DNA of 64,000 bases from Rhynchopus euleeides (Eukaryota > Euglenozoa > Diplonemea > Diplonemida > Diplonemidae): positions 2,108,001-2,172,000 of the forward strand of contig OY723244.1 in NCBI GenBank assembly GCA_963210315.1. The letters are read 5' to 3'. The notes beneath the pieces were generated by a model. The model was not told where the DNA came from and ran no database searches. It was given only the letters and a program-made list of their open reading frames with translations. The translations under genes and the position numbers were made by a program. Below are positions 29,164 through 40,938 of this stretch, piece by piece. The first letter of the stretch is position 1. Each line of letters begins with the position of its first letter.

Positions 29164-30426
29164 CGGAGGCGAGGTGGATTAGGTCACTAAATTCTCGAAA
29201 GGTGGTCAATGTTTTGAAAGGGGCCCGTGACCAGCGGAAATTGGAATTTTTGACCCAAACCTGCAAGTGTACTGTTGTTTAACGTTGTCCAAAGCCCCTT
29301 GCGGTGTGACAGTATATTCGTTATGTGAATATCTGTCACATGGCTATGGCAACACAGACACAGGCAAGCTGGGGAGGCGTCGCGTCCGTCGAAAAGATCA
29401 TTTCTGCACAACTACCGGCATCGCAGCTACGGTAGAAGTGACTGACCCTGTTCTTGTAATCTTGACGCTGGAAAATTCCATTCGGAAATACCAAACACAT
29501 CCACTGAAAGTGGATAGAATGGGCGTCAAGACCGTGATTTTTGGGGGAGTGGACTGCCCTGTATCGTGAACCCGCTGAGGGTACAAAATACAGAACAGGG
29601 AGGCACAGGTGCAGCACAACACAGGCAGGCAGGCAGGAAACAATGGGTGCAGGTCAGACAAAATGTTCGGTGTCAATCGGCTTGGTTTGGTTTGTAGGGA
29701 TGATGCGGAACACACAACCCGCACCCAACCTCCAGATTCAGCCACTGTACCCATTTTCAACCTCCAGCCTGACGTACAAGACGACCAGGCCGTGACGGAC
29801 ACTGTGTTGCCTAAAAGGCGTTGTTCTCACGGAGTATAGACGCAGTTCGTCCTCACACCTCAGCAAGATACTCACCCTAACTCACCTAAAAAGGGTGGGA
29901 AACAGCAAGGATTGGTAAACATCGTTCTTCTCAGCAGGTTGGCACAATTCATCCACACACGTTGTTTCGCTTCCTAACGCATACATTGTCGTACCAGAGG
30001 GGGAAGCTCTTCAGTGCAGTCCCTCCGCATGTGTGGATTAACTGCCTCTGTGGTTAGAAATCACACAGTTTGTCTAGACATCGCTTCAAGAATTCCGTAC
30101 ACCATAATCACCGTGACTTCTGTTTAAGTGAGTAGCTGGCTAAGGGGGGTGTCGCTAGTCACCCGTCCCGAAGGACTGCTGCCCTTATCCTTTTTTGGGG
30201 GGATTTCCCTCGAAAAATATTACGAGAAACACTTGGCCTCGATGATGAGAGTGTTGCATTCAATGCCATTGAACGTTTAAAAGACAAGGCGTTGTGTGTG
30301 CGCCAAACCCGGATGAACAAACCTCACGCGGTTTGGCTGATGAAGCTTGGTGTGAATGTGCGCACAGTCATAACAACAAGGCAAGGTAGATTGTGTTTGT
30401 CACCCAAAGCGCTGCCAACTATCTGT

Positions 30427-30543
30427 GGGGGTCTTCGCTACGGGATGGTCGTCAGTGCACCTCGGTGTATTTGCTGTTGAAATAGTGAAAACTGACGAAG
30501 ATTGACGAAGAATAACGACCAGCGAAGACCCCCTTGTGACAAC
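30427..30543. mobile_element. Foldback MITE, GGGGGTCTTCGCT ends, copy in element 1
   Basis: 117 bp; flanks CTGT / TTGT suggest a 3-bp duplication TGT. The equivalent copy at 40828-40938 lies at the homologous place, so insertion preceded duplication of the host element. Confidence 0.75.
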
Positions 30544-31676
30544 CTTCTTGTGTGTGATTTTGTCCCCCAAAAATAGAACTCGTCCAGCCAGTGGGTCGTA
30601 ACAAGCGACACTCACACCTTCCCATTTTGTAAGTTCGGCGTAGCCAACTCAGGAAACTTTTCACTGTGCGGATCCTTGCGAACACTTCACACGCCCGGCA
30701 GGCTGGTGGGGTGTTCTGCGTTCGAAGAAGTTCGACTGTCGTTGCACCGTCACACCCCACTCACCCATCCCACCCCGCCACCAGAGATCACACTCCAGAA
30801 GATGGGTTGCCCCTTTGCGGTGGTTTGAATGGTGGTGTCGAAAGCGATTCGCACAAGATACTGAACGACGCACAACACTTTTCACCCAGAAAAGGGGGGA
30901 TTTGCCCTTCAATGAAAACCTACCACACTCAGGCACACGCTGGGGAGGGTTTCACATGATGACATAACGTACATCAGAAGCACACACCCACGTGGCGCTG
31001 TCCTTGGCAGGACTTTGAAGTGCCGCCTTGATATCCTTGTTGGATAGAACCCTCATATCACACCCTCACTCAGCTGACGAAAACCGACCCTCGGGGCCAG
31101 TCTGCGATACCAGCACGCGAACCCAAATTGCAATGCGAAAACCTGAGATTTCTGGCTGATTTGGCCATGTACCCAGAATCTGGCCAGATTTTTTCCAGAA
31201 TTCTCAGATTTTTCCAGATTTCTCAGAATTTCCAGAATTCTGAAAATTCTGGAAAAATCGCGCTTTGCCGCTCGTGTGAGTACCGCCCTGACTGGGAGAA
31301 AGGGTAGGGCTGGTTGGGTTGGCGGAGTTGGGCGGATGGGCGAAACGGAAAAATCGACGAGGTCGCAGCGTCAGGGCGTTCTGGGCTGGCTGGTGGTGGT
31401 TGGGACAAGACCGACGAGATTAGAAGCGGCACTGGTAGACGGGTTTTGAGGCCCCCCGCCCCCAGGTTCCCCCTGCCCACCTGGACGGACCCAAGTGCCT
31501 CACACCGGATCTCTCCCCACCCGGTGGTCCACCTGACGGATACGCGTAAAAAAAAAAAAGAAAAATCTGTCCAGAATCTGGACAGATTTTCTCAGATTTT
31601 GAAAATTCTGAAAAATCTGAAATCCCCAGAATCTGCCAGAATCTGTGAAATTCTGGCAGAATTCTGTCAAACCATG

Positions 31677-32894
31677 AAAAAACATTGAAAAATAATGCAA
31701 CAGAATCTCCTCCGGCGGAAAGCACAGCAATGGAGAATGCCTCCCTTCGGTAGGGGCTACAGCACACTTGCCACTCGTGCTCACAACAGCCCCGACCCTT
31801 TTTGTTGCAGACCGCACCGAACTTCCGCCCGCGTGGCATAATTTGTTGAGTGATTGCTTCCCCCCACTGATTTGCTTCTTTCTTTTTCACAATTTGTTTT
31901 CTGAGAATTTCTCTTTTTCTTTGAAGTATTTATTCCTGCTTGTTGCGCACAAGCAAAACCCCGGATTCTTTTTTTTGATCGTGTCTTTTTTTTTGCGGCC
32001 TTCAGGCTCCCATCATTCGCTGCTGTCTCTCCTCCCAATTTTCTGTCCTTTTCGGACAAGACAGGCGCGTCCTGGATGGCTTACGCGACCGAATCTGAAG
32101 AATTGAAAGTGAAACAACAACCCTCCCCGAAAGGCAAATGAAACACCTTCGAGGCGGGTTGCGTGACCATTCTTTGACACCACCTCCCCTATTTCAGTGG
32201 GCGAGTTGAGCAGAAGCACAGAGGGTTGGAGACCTTGGGGTTTTGATTGCCACAGGGTTTACTGGTGACGAGCGACGATGCGCGGTGAAGTGTCGCGAAG
32301 TAACGCTCGCACAAGAGGAAATTGTTTGTGAGCAGCGCAGCAACAGCAAGCACCTCTACCAGGTGCGCTCTTCCGACCCAAAAGACTGAATCATACGATG
32401 CATGCAAGCGCAGTGACTCACACTGCAGGCCGTGTTGGTTATTCCTTGGGCCAGATGGTTTTGTGTGTTGTGGAAGCCACAACTCAAAATACTCCGAAAC
32501 ACTTGGCCTCTGTGCTGTGAATGTTGTCATTGGAAGCTTCCACTTCCATGGTTCTTCACACGCGCAGGCGCCGGACGACCGAAATATAAATGCCCAAACG
32601 AATTTTTTTGGCGAAACCGAAATATGATTTTTATTTTGGAGTTGTGCTAACAACGCAGGAAACTTTGCTATGCAGATCATGCAGGACACACCACACCCGC
32701 AGCAGGCGTGTGGGGTGTTCTCGCGATCGACGAATACCCGCTGGTTCTTCTCTCCCCTTTCTGATTTGCAGACACAAAGTTTTGGCTGCGAACTAAGTAC
32801 GAAATACGAAATCCGGGTGTATCCCACACCACCAGTCTCCGAGGATTCAACAAACCACGGGATCAAAACGTGCACTACGTAGCGCTTTGGTGAA
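31677..32894. other. Gene-poor stretch
   Basis: AT-richer sequence with short frames only. A minus-strand frame at 32189-33244 is long but runs through a minisatellite and shows no family. 32263-32310 resembles the start of the AAATCGTAC MITE (GACGAGCGACGA ... GCGAAGTAACG). Confidence 0.4.
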
Positions 32895-32947
32895 TTAACC
32901 ACCTGATTTTGCCCGAAACCAATCTCCGAAAATCTCCAGTTTACCAC

Positions 32948-33018
32948 CACCAAACGCCACCAAGCTCCGCCAAACTCCACCAAACTCCGCCAAACTCCAC
33001 CAAACTCCACCAAACTCG
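32948..33018 (+). repeat. CCACCAAACTCC minisatellite, left
   Basis: Six to seven units of ~11-12 bp. A matching array lies at 35283-35362. Confidence 0.9.
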
Positions 33019-33268
33019 GGCCAAAATCAGCTACAAAATGGAGGTCACTACCGTTTCTACCGGGCCCAGTAAGGGGAAGATGGGCCTGTGGGGTTGATGC
33101 GGTACTGGTTTTCGTCTTGGGAAGGGTCCCGTTGGGAAGAATATCCGATTTGCTTGACCGCACGACGCCGTTGGGTGAAGGAGAAGTCGTACGGTACACT
33201 TCCTGTTCCTGGACAGACCGGGTTCGATCCGTACTACAGGCCAACTGCCCCTAAAACAGGGAGGATGA

Positions 33269-33370
33269 TAGCACTTGCACACCCGGACAATACTTGCACT
33301 GCATTCCTCCCCGGTTCTTGCACTGCGTGCAAGTCAGGGACCTGGAGTGCAAGTACATAGTGGACTCCAA
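33269..33370. repeat. Inverted CACTTGCA / TGCAAGT words
   Basis: Repeated CACTTGCA, ACTTGCACTGC, TTGCACTGCGTGCAAG and GTGCAAGTACA form hairpins. They are followed by a GCTAGCGGGAGTC block shared with the CACGGTGG elements. Confidence 0.55.
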
Positions 33371-33431
33371 CTCCCCTAGCCCGCTAGCGGGAGTCTGGGT
33401 ACGAGTCTGAGACGCGAATGCGTGTCCTAGT

Positions 33432-34038
33432 CACACAGGCAATGCGAATCGCATTCTCGCATGCGAGAATGGGTAGACAGGTAGTTGGTCAATGAAACCG
33501 TCTCCTCTTCACTATATTCGACTCGCACGCTGCATCACACATTCAATTCTCCAAGTAGTCTGCCTGAAGGCAGCTGGAGGCAGTTTGGGTGGTGTAGCCG
33601 TCACGCGACGTGTTCAAGTCTGTCCACATATTGACACGGAGGTGGTTCTCACAGGGTATTTTGAGGGTTTCTCCGCTCGACAGGGGGCCAGGGGTGCAAT
33701 TTTTACTGTTTTCCACGAGGATGTTGTCGGGAGGAGTTCAAGGCCTACCTGGTCCTGAGTGCGGCACACCTTGTTGCCGACACCCCCTTGGCCTTCTGGA
33801 AGAAAGCCAAGGCAGCCCTCCTCCCCGCCTTTGGCCGTACGTGGTGGAGTGTCTGCAGACCTGGCTGAGTATGACGAACGTGGACTGCATCTTCAGCATC
33901 GCCACCGCGGAGAAGAAAGACGAGCACGCGTATCGCCAGATGAGTACACCGTCAAGTTGTGCCTGAGGCGGGCAGGTGGTGTGCTGGGGTTTACGGGTGG
34001 TGGGTACCCCCGAGAATGCGACTCGCATTGCCTGTGTG
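33432..34038 (+). mobile_element. Small TIR element carrying an hAT remnant
   Basis: 607 bp with 28-bp ends differing at one base (CACACAGGCAATGCG at the start of each). The left end continues into the palindrome ATTCTCGCATGCGAGAAT. No matching target duplication found. Confidence 0.75.
33745..33966 (+). pseudogene. C-terminal fragment of an hAT transposase
   Basis: One frame reads DTPLAFWKKAKAALLPAFG. After a shift near 33835 another reads VECLQTWLSMTNVDCIFSIA and then DEHAYRQMS. Together these match the hAT dimerisation region (Trp of an FW motif, then a DCIFSIA core). Catalytic parts are missing. Confidence 0.6.
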
Positions 34039-35282
34039 CCAAGTGGGAGTCGCGAGATGGCCGCCCGTAGTCCGGCTCAAATTTCAGCGGCCGCACAGGA
34101 TTTCCAGCCATTTTAGGTGAGGCCATCCCTTCCTAAAGTCGCATGAAGCTGAATGGCTGAAGTACCTCGCTGTGCCCAGTTCCCCTGCTGCAGCCAGGTA
34201 GCGGGCTGCCTCCTTGTCGCGGTGCAGCAACAGTTCGTTGGTGGCGGTGAGGGGGTTCCGGCTTGGCTCGTGACGAAAGAAGGGAGGCCCTCGATGGGGC
34301 GTGGCCCGGTGCTGCAGGCAGGGTACACGTACTGGTCTGTGTCCGGCTGCTGTGGTCATCGACAAGGCTGTGTGGTCTGTCCGAAGGAGGTGGATGGTGG
34401 TCTCCCTCAGGTGGATCATCTGTGGATAAGGCCTTCGCGTCTCTCCGATCCTGCATGGGCAGGTCTCCAGATGATCATCACCCCCTGCCTTGCTGTAGGT
34501 CGGTGGGATGGCTCCCGAGCTCCGCCTTGTAGCTGGCGCAGCGGAGTCGTGCAGGTCAGGCAGGCTCCTTGAGGCCTCCGAGGTGATGTGCGCGCCCCAC
34601 CCCGTGGTTCCTTGTAGAGTCGCAGACAGGTCCGTGCGCACGGTGGAGCGTTCGTATCGTCCGTTCCGTTCCAGGTCCTGGAGAATACCTTTGGTTGAGT
34701 ATTGACTCTCTCGGGTTCAAACCCCATTCAAGGTCCTTCGCTACGTCATGACTGGTCGTCAGTCAGAGGGGAAGAACGGCGTCCCTCACTTTTTTCACTG
34801 CTCACAGGAGCGAAGGCCAAGTCCAACATCAGTGGTAGCCTTGAAGAGAAGGCTCCTGATATCTCCAAGCATTGCACCGAAGACCACACCTGCCCACCAG
34901 GTTCTTCCCCGTCAGTCGAACAGTCTTGTTCATGTTCTGGGCAGGGTGCTCTGCCTCGGTCACCCCGAAGCCTGCTTCAACTAGGCTAGCCCAACATCTT
35001 CCCTCAGTGTTCTCACAGGGGTGTCCTCAGTATCTGGGTCCCTACGGCAAGGCAGCGTACCAGGCTTTGCGAACCCGAAACAGGCTGTCCTGGTGGTTGC
35101 ATACCGCCGCAAGCATGACCCTGTTGCTGCGAAGTCATGTTTTCCGTGAAGTGGGGTGGCGACCGGGTGTAAGTCACGAGGGGAAGGGCATGTGGAGCGG
35201 CCACTGCCCAGTCCCCAGCGCCCTCCGCCCCATAGGACATTCGATTTTTTGCAGGGAACCACCACACAACACCGCACAACAC

Positions 35283-35362
35283 CACCGAACGCCACCAAAC
35301 TCCACCAAACTCCTCCAAACTCCACCAAACTCCGCCAAACTCCACCAAACTCCACCAAACTC
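35283..35362 (+). repeat. CCACCAAACTCC minisatellite, right
   Basis: Seven units, same orientation as 32948-33018; followed by the right terminal repeat. Confidence 0.9.
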
Positions 35363-36136
35363 GGGTCAAAATCAGGTGGATTAAGGCCGAAGCAAATACG
35401 ATGTGCCGAGCGAAGACTCACTCATGTCTTTCTCGGCTCAAATGGCTCAAACGTTCGGTACATTAGAACACACAGCATCGTCCCCTGGGCGTATGTAAAC
35501 CCACAGAAACGCTGAAACGAACAGAAAAAAATTGGGGTATTTCGTTCTGAGTCACTGTGTGTGCCAACAACGTGTCACTTTACAGCCGGTTTTGTGAGGC
35601 AGCTCACCTTGCCTCACTTTGCTGCATTTCTGATCGAAAAACCCTCACCCCGCACCTCCCCTCTGTCGAATTTCTCACCGGAAAGGGCCACCTACCTCAT
35701 ACTAGCATCCCCTTCACTCCCCCTTTCCTCCCTCCCGCCCCGCCCCGCATTCTTTTTCAACCCCAGGGGAGGGAACAGCTGTTGTTTCATTTTTTTCCGG
35801 ATCCTTGAAATGCGTGCCACGCCGCTTTTGCTCAGTCCACCCACGCCCCCACACACCACCACCACCACCTTATGAGTTTACGTTGGGAATTTGCAGCGGA
35901 GAGGCAGAGCACCCTCACACAACACCCACCTTCATCAGGTTTTATACCCTGGGTGGTTGTTGCGTCTTTGTTATCCCCCTTCTTCCACCCCTTTCACCAC
36001 CACCACCACCACCCGATCGTTTGATGTTGCGTCCCCAGGCTGGTGCTCAGCGTCGAAGAACACCAGCCTGCGTTGCTCTCCCCCAACCCCACTTCACACA
36101 CTTCTCTGTGATTTTCACTCGGGTTTTGCATTTGGG

Positions 36137-36224
36137 GGCCTTCGCCCAGGGGTGCAGAATCGTGAGCCGCCTCACAAAGCAGGGGGTAATACTGACACAG
36201 TTCCGACACAGGGCGAAGGCCTCC
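36137..36224. repeat. Foldback repeat, GGGGGCCTTCGCCC ends
   Basis: GGGGGCCTTCGCCC on the left, GGGCGAAGGCCTCC on the right. Member of the GGGGG(T/C)CTTCGCT group with compensating changes in the stem. Confidence 0.55.
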
Positions 36225-36282
36225 TCCCCCCCCCCCCCCCCTGGCTGGGGGGTTTTTTTATTAAGCACACTCGTGTGAGCGG

Positions 36283-36447
36283 AAAGCGCCCCACCACAGC
36301 TGCAACCAAACGTGCTCTATACACTAACCCCACCCTTCATCAGGCTCAGGGTGTGATCAGTTCAGGGTTTTGTGTGTAGAAGCGTCAACGCAACAAACAA
36401 AGGAAATTCATCAGAGCGGTTGTAGCTGTGAAGTGATAGGGCGCTTT
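36283..36447. repeat. Hairpin-ended short repeat, diverged copy
   Basis: Core shared with 21685-21830 (AAACGTGCTCTA, CTTCATCAGG, GAAGCGTCAACGCA), but the ends are AAAGCGCCC / GGGCGCTTT instead of AAAGTGTCA / TGACACTTT. The stem is preserved while its sequence differs. Confidence 0.7.
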
Positions 36448-37765
36448 TTGGGTGTTCTCGCGATCAGATCTTCTCTTTTCTTCCTTCTTCCTCTTCTCCT
36501 TCCTCTCCTCTCTTCACACCACAGTTTTCTTGAAGGGGTGAGCGGGGGGTATGGGGGGTGCATTTTGCGTCATGCGTGCCTTCTCCACTTTTACTTTCCC
36601 TCTCCGTGCGTGGCTCTCACCTTGCTATATCTCCGCGGGCCCGGCATTTCTGCGCCTTAAGTGGAGGCGAGCCCAACGAGGCGTTGTGTGTGGCAGGGTA
36701 TTGAGGGGAAGGGGACCATCCCTCAGAGAGGAATAGAACTTTCCTGAAAGGGAGTCTGCGATACGAGACTTGGGTGTGTGTATACACACTGGAGGCAGCA
36801 CCAGAGTTCGCTCGGTGCGGCCTGCACTGAAATACTGAACAGATTAACGTGTGTGTGGGTTGCAGTGGAGAGATCGTTTCGGTGTCGTGATTTTGTGGCG
36901 CGACCCTACACTGAAAATAAGAAAGCTAAACGTGTGGAGAGGGGCGGTGGTGATAGCCCTCTGCGACGCCTGTCTTTCAACTCTTGCGCCCTCCCCCCCT
37001 CCCCCCCTCCCTGCCTCCAAGGCACGCACCCCCTCGAGACCCCAAAAGTTTGGTGGGGCAAAAACCCACCAAATTTTGTACCCCACCAACACACTTCTAC
37101 CAAAAGAGCGCGGGGCTTGGCGCGGGTGGGGTACTCCGGGTTCTGCCACGAGATAGGGTGCGCTCAGGTGTCAGGTGGGGTGTCCTACGGTTGCTTAAAC
37201 TGCGTGCTGAAACCGCCCCCTTCCCTCATGCTTACTTATTCGTACTGCGACTCCTCGCAGATACAGCTTACTACTGTCTTTTTTTTTCCCGCACACTTCA
37301 ATGTGGGTGGAAAGTTTCTCGCGCTTTGCTCGTGCCCTTGTGCTCTTCACTCACGACACCATCATCAGCAGGAGTGTGAGTGTGGAAGCGTCAACGCATC
37401 TCGTTCAAGTCTCTCGTTCAACTTGCAAATCGCGAACCTGGTCCCCAGTGATAATTACGATTGGAATAGGGAGGGGGGGCGGGGGGGGAGAGAGGCATCC
37501 GGTATTGATTGGGGCCCTGCCAGGGGCTGGGGTGGGGGTGGGGGAAACGTTCTGATTCGCCTTCTTCTTCTTCTTCTTCCTCTTCCTCTTCTTTTTCTTT
37601 CGCACTATTTCTTCCGTTTACAAAAATGGGGGGGGGGGGGGGCGGGGGGTGACTGTTGTCGATACCGAAACCATATATAAGGGAACTTCTTCGTCAGGGT
37701 AGACCACTGATGTGGGTGCTGTTGCGTGTCACATGCTGTCACCCCGCAGTCACGCACACTCCCCG

Positions 37766-37922
37766 ATCTCTTGTGATCCGCGAAACCTCTCCTTGCTGGT
37801 GGGTGGCTTAACTGTGTCGAACCTGAGAGAGTGTGAGGTTCGACACAGCTAAGGACCCCTATCTCTTGTGATCCGCGAAACCCCTCTCCTTGCTAGTGGG
37901 TGGCTTAGCTGTGTCGAACCTG
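37766..37922. repeat. Two 60-bp direct repeats with an inverted piece between
   Basis: 37766-37825 and 37861-37922 share ATCTCTTGTGATCCGCGAAA through GTGTCGAACCTG. Between them GAGGTTCGACACAGCTAAG (37835-37853) is the reverse complement of their last part. Confidence 0.85.
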
Positions 37923-38692
37923 CATGATCACGGTAGATCTCTCCCTGCTATACGTTTCGCCTTGCTGGCCAACTGGATAAAGATAGCGTGCCCATGTTCC
38001 TCGTGCAGCAGGAGGGGTCTCTTGTAGACTGAGGACTCTTGCGGACTCTCTTCTGTTTCGATGCCAAAAAAATCCGCTAATCCAACGATTGCCGACCCGA
38101 CGCCAACTTGGAGAATTTCCGCAGGATGGCACCCCCCCTCCACCCCGCCACCCCCCCCCTCCTTGGAATTGTTTTGTGCGTTTTTTGCTGTTTGTGTTGC
38201 TGTTTGGGGTTTTGCGCGGTTGGGGGTGTGGGGCGTGGGGGTTTTTTTTGAGCAATCCGCAACCGGTTTAACTAACGGGGGTGGATGCAGTTGCTCTCTG
38301 CCTCACACCCCCCGCACCCCTCGCCTCGCTGGCCACGCCCCGTTGCCTTAGGGCCTCCAATGCGGCACGCTCAACCACATCCCACCTGGAGGAACCGTGG
38401 CAGTCAGATGGTACCTCTCCCCGCCCTGTGATCCGTTTGCCCTTTTTCCTTTGTGTGTTGGTCTCAGGTGAATAAGGGGGAGAGAGGACGAGCAACAAGG
38501 GAGGGAGGGGAGGGGGGTGTTGTGAATCAGGCACCATGCGTTGCAGGCGAGGCGGGAACGCTGTCTGGGGGTGGGGGGGTTTTCCCGGATTTTGGCGCAC
38601 AAAGCAAACAGGTCTCTTTCTTTTTGTGCGATGCACAAACAACGCCCGCCTTAAATTACTATCTTTGGTGGAAGCTTGCAAATGCAACAAAT

Positions 38693-38833
38693 GGGGGCCT
38701 TCGCTCAGGGATAGTGTATCAGTTCTCGTGCGTTAGTCTTTCGTGGATTTCCTGTATGATGCAGGTCCGCTATTCCAACATAGGCAAAGCTCAGGGGTGC
38801 AGACTAGTGATTCGACTCAGAGCGAAGGCCCCC
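38693..38833. mobile_element. Foldback MITE, GGGGGCCTTCGCTC ends
   Basis: 141 bp with ends GGGGGCCTTCGCTC / GAGCGAAGGCCCCC and flanking AAT on both sides (3-bp duplication). Confidence 0.75.
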
Positions 38834-39000
38834 AATTATCGTGAGTTGGCCTATCGGAATTGGATGTACCAACGGTGATTTTCTGTAGTTCCGCGGGGGC
38901 CACACCTGTCTTGCGTTCTGATGAGAGTACCCAGGGCGAAAAAGCTCTGCGCCTTCTTCGGAGTTGCACACGGTGGGATCTTGTAAATTTTACATGTAAA

Positions 39001-39172
39001 AATACTGATTTTTACATGTATTATACATGTATAATACTTGCATGTCAACTATTATACATGTATAATACATGTATATGCCTGAAATATACATGTAAAATAC
39101 ATGTATATCAAGTAAGAATACATGTATAATAGTTGCATGTCAACTATTATACATGTATTTTTACTTGATATA
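39001..39172. repeat. ACATGT palindrome array, left
   Basis: Repeated ATTATACATGTATAATA and TTTTACATGTAAAA words; the inverse array is at 45513-45690 plus 46671-46960. Confidence 0.9.
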
Positions 39173-40827
39173 CATGGTTTCGCAGAATTCTGACAGAAAA
39201 ATGCCCAGAATTTCCAAATTTTTAAATTCTGCAGAATCTGAGAAATTCTGTAGAATTCTGCAGATTCTGAGAATTCTGACAGAATTCTGCAGAATTCTGT
39301 CAGATTCTGGGGAATTCTGAGAATTCTGGGAGAATTCTGAGAATTCTGCCAGTGGGGCTTGTGGCCAACTAGCAGCAGCCTGGTATGACAGGGTAGTCAT
39401 ACACAGGCTATGTACAGGGTCGGCCTCGTCCTGGACCAGTCGTAGGCTTATGCTACTGTTGGATCTCAGGACTGGCCACCACTGCGCGGGTCAAATTTTT
39501 GGAAAGGGGGCCTTGACCAAAGGCAAACAGTTTTTGAGTTCTTGCACCACTTCATCTCGGGACTACTCTGATTGGATTCCTCGGATTCGTCGACACACTG
39601 TTTCAGAACTGTGCACTTCTCCATCCACACCGGCATCGGGTCACCCGCTGAATGCCGTGAGGGCCGAAGCCCAGGGTCAGATTTCGGTACAAGGCGATTA
39701 ACAGGTCGTTGAGAGGTTCGCAAGTTTAAATGTACCTACAAAAGCTTCATGTACCCATGATAGGGATTTAGTCATTGCTATAGGTGAAGATCAGAGCCCA
39801 GGCGGGATGTAAGACAGGGTGTCGCAGATGCAACAATATCTCCAGAGCCACTTTGTATGCCTTTGTTCGGGATGCCCCTTCACCTGTCGCGCTTAGGTTC
39901 CGTCCAAGTTCGCCGATTCCAGTGCTTCAAGAGAGCACACAGTTCCTTCCCAGTAGTCTTCATCCTCGGTTCCGAATCATCGCAGTCCCTCGAATCCATG
40001 GTGCAGAACTAAATTCTCGAAAGGTGGTCAATGTTTTGAAAGGGGCCCGTGACCAGCGGAAATTGGAATTTTTGACCCAAACCTGCAAGTGTACTGTTGT
40101 TTAACGTTGTCCAAAGCCCCTTGCGGTGTGACAGTACATTCGTTATGTGAATATCTGTCACATGGCTATGGCAACACAGACACAGGCAAGCTGGGGAGGC
40201 GTCGCGTCCGTCGAAAAAATCATTTCTGCACAACTACCGGCATCGCAGCTACGGTAGAAGTGACTGACCCTGTTCTTGTAATCTTGACGCTGGAAAATTC
40301 CATTCGGAAATACCAAACACATCCACTGAAAGTGGATGGAATGGGCGTCAAGACCGTGATTTTTGGGGGAGTGGACTGCCCTGTATCGTGAACCCGCTGA
40401 GGGTACAAAATACAGAACAGGGAGGCACAGGTGCAGCACAACACAGGCAGGCAGGCAGGAAACAATGGGTGCAGGTCAGACAAAATGTTCGGTGTCAATC
40501 GGCTTGGTTTGATTTGTAGGGATGATGCGGAACACACAACCCGCACCCAACCTCCAGATTCAGCCACTGTACCCATTTTCACCAGTTATATCCGCTCACT
40601 CAGAGCAAAACCGTAAAATACTACGAGAAACACTTGGCCTCGATGCTGTGAGTGTTGCATTGGACGTTTCAAAGACAAGTCGTTGTGTGTGCGCCAAACC
40701 CGGATGAACAAACCTCACGTGGTTTGGCTGATGAAGGTTGGTGTGAATGTGCGCACAGTCATAACAACAAGGCAAGGTAGATTGTGTTTGTCACCCAAAG
40801 CGCTGCCAACTATCTTTTTCACTGTGG

Positions 40828-40938
40828 GGGTCTTCGCTACCGGATGGTCGTCAGTGCATCTTGGTGTATTTGCTGTTGAAATAGTGAAAACTGACGAAGA
40901 TTGACGAAGAATAACGACCAGCGAAGACCCCCTGTGAC
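40828..40938. mobile_element. Foldback MITE, GGGGGTCTTCGCT ends, copy in element 2
   Basis: Homologous to 30427-30543; flanks CTGT / TGTG give a 3-bp TGT duplication. Confidence 0.75.

Larger units (their letters stand above)
27163..29185 (+). mobile_element. TIR element with minisatellite arms and its own gene
   Basis: 2023 bp. Ends are GACCTAATCCGCCTCGCCTC and, inverted, GACCTAATCCACCTCGCCTC. A perfect 7-bp duplication ACTAAAT flanks it (27156-27162, 29186-29192). The empty site is intact in the sister repeat at 40008-40016 (GAACTAAATTCTCG). Inside each end is a C-rich minisatellite of ~9-10 bp units (TCGCCCACA) in the same orientation. Between them lie 55-bp direct repeats and a 353-codon gene. 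I cannot assign it to a known superfamily. Confidence 0.9.
26353..31676. mobile_element. Large TIR element with GAATTC arrays, copy 1
   Basis: Left end CATGGTTTGACAGAATTCTG, right end its inverse (...CAGAATTCTGTCAAACCATG). Flanked on both sides by AAAAAA, consistent with the 6-bp duplication of copy 2. Both ends are arrays of AGAATTCTG-type palindromes (26355-26500; 31180-31250 and 31560-31670). The interior matches 39360-41780 of copy 2 apart from the 27163-29185 insertion, a replaced stretch at about 29770-30205 and several indels. No transposase is apparent. Confidence 0.8.
32895..35384. mobile_element. Second minisatellite-armed TIR element, decayed
   Basis: Left end TTAACCACCTGATTTTGCCC, right end inverted TTAATCCACCTGATTTTGAC. 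The right end shares AGGTGGATTA with the right end of 27163-29185. Inside both ends are ~12-bp CCACCAAACTCC minisatellites in the same orientation (32948-33018, 35283-35362). No clear duplication. The interior has an hAT-derived fragment and no intact gene. Confidence 0.65.
35385..38968. other. Gene-poor stretch with several hairpin repeats
   Basis: No gene supported. Besides the repeats listed, it has poly-C at 36228-36241, a TTC-rich run at 37561-37600 and poly-G at 37628-37650. GAAGCGTCAACGCATC recurs at 37385-37400 as part of a diverged copy of the short hairpin repeat. Confidence 0.45.

Noticed and set aside
32189..33244. 351-codon minus-strand frame
   Set aside because: It runs across the CCACCAAACTCC minisatellite (repeated LVEFGGVW) and a terminal repeat; no conserved motif.
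34690..34740. GGGTTCAAACCCC, resembling a tRNA T-loop
   Set aside because: No A-box, D-arm or 7-bp acceptor stem at the right spacing. The same applies to GGGTTCGATCCG at 33228.
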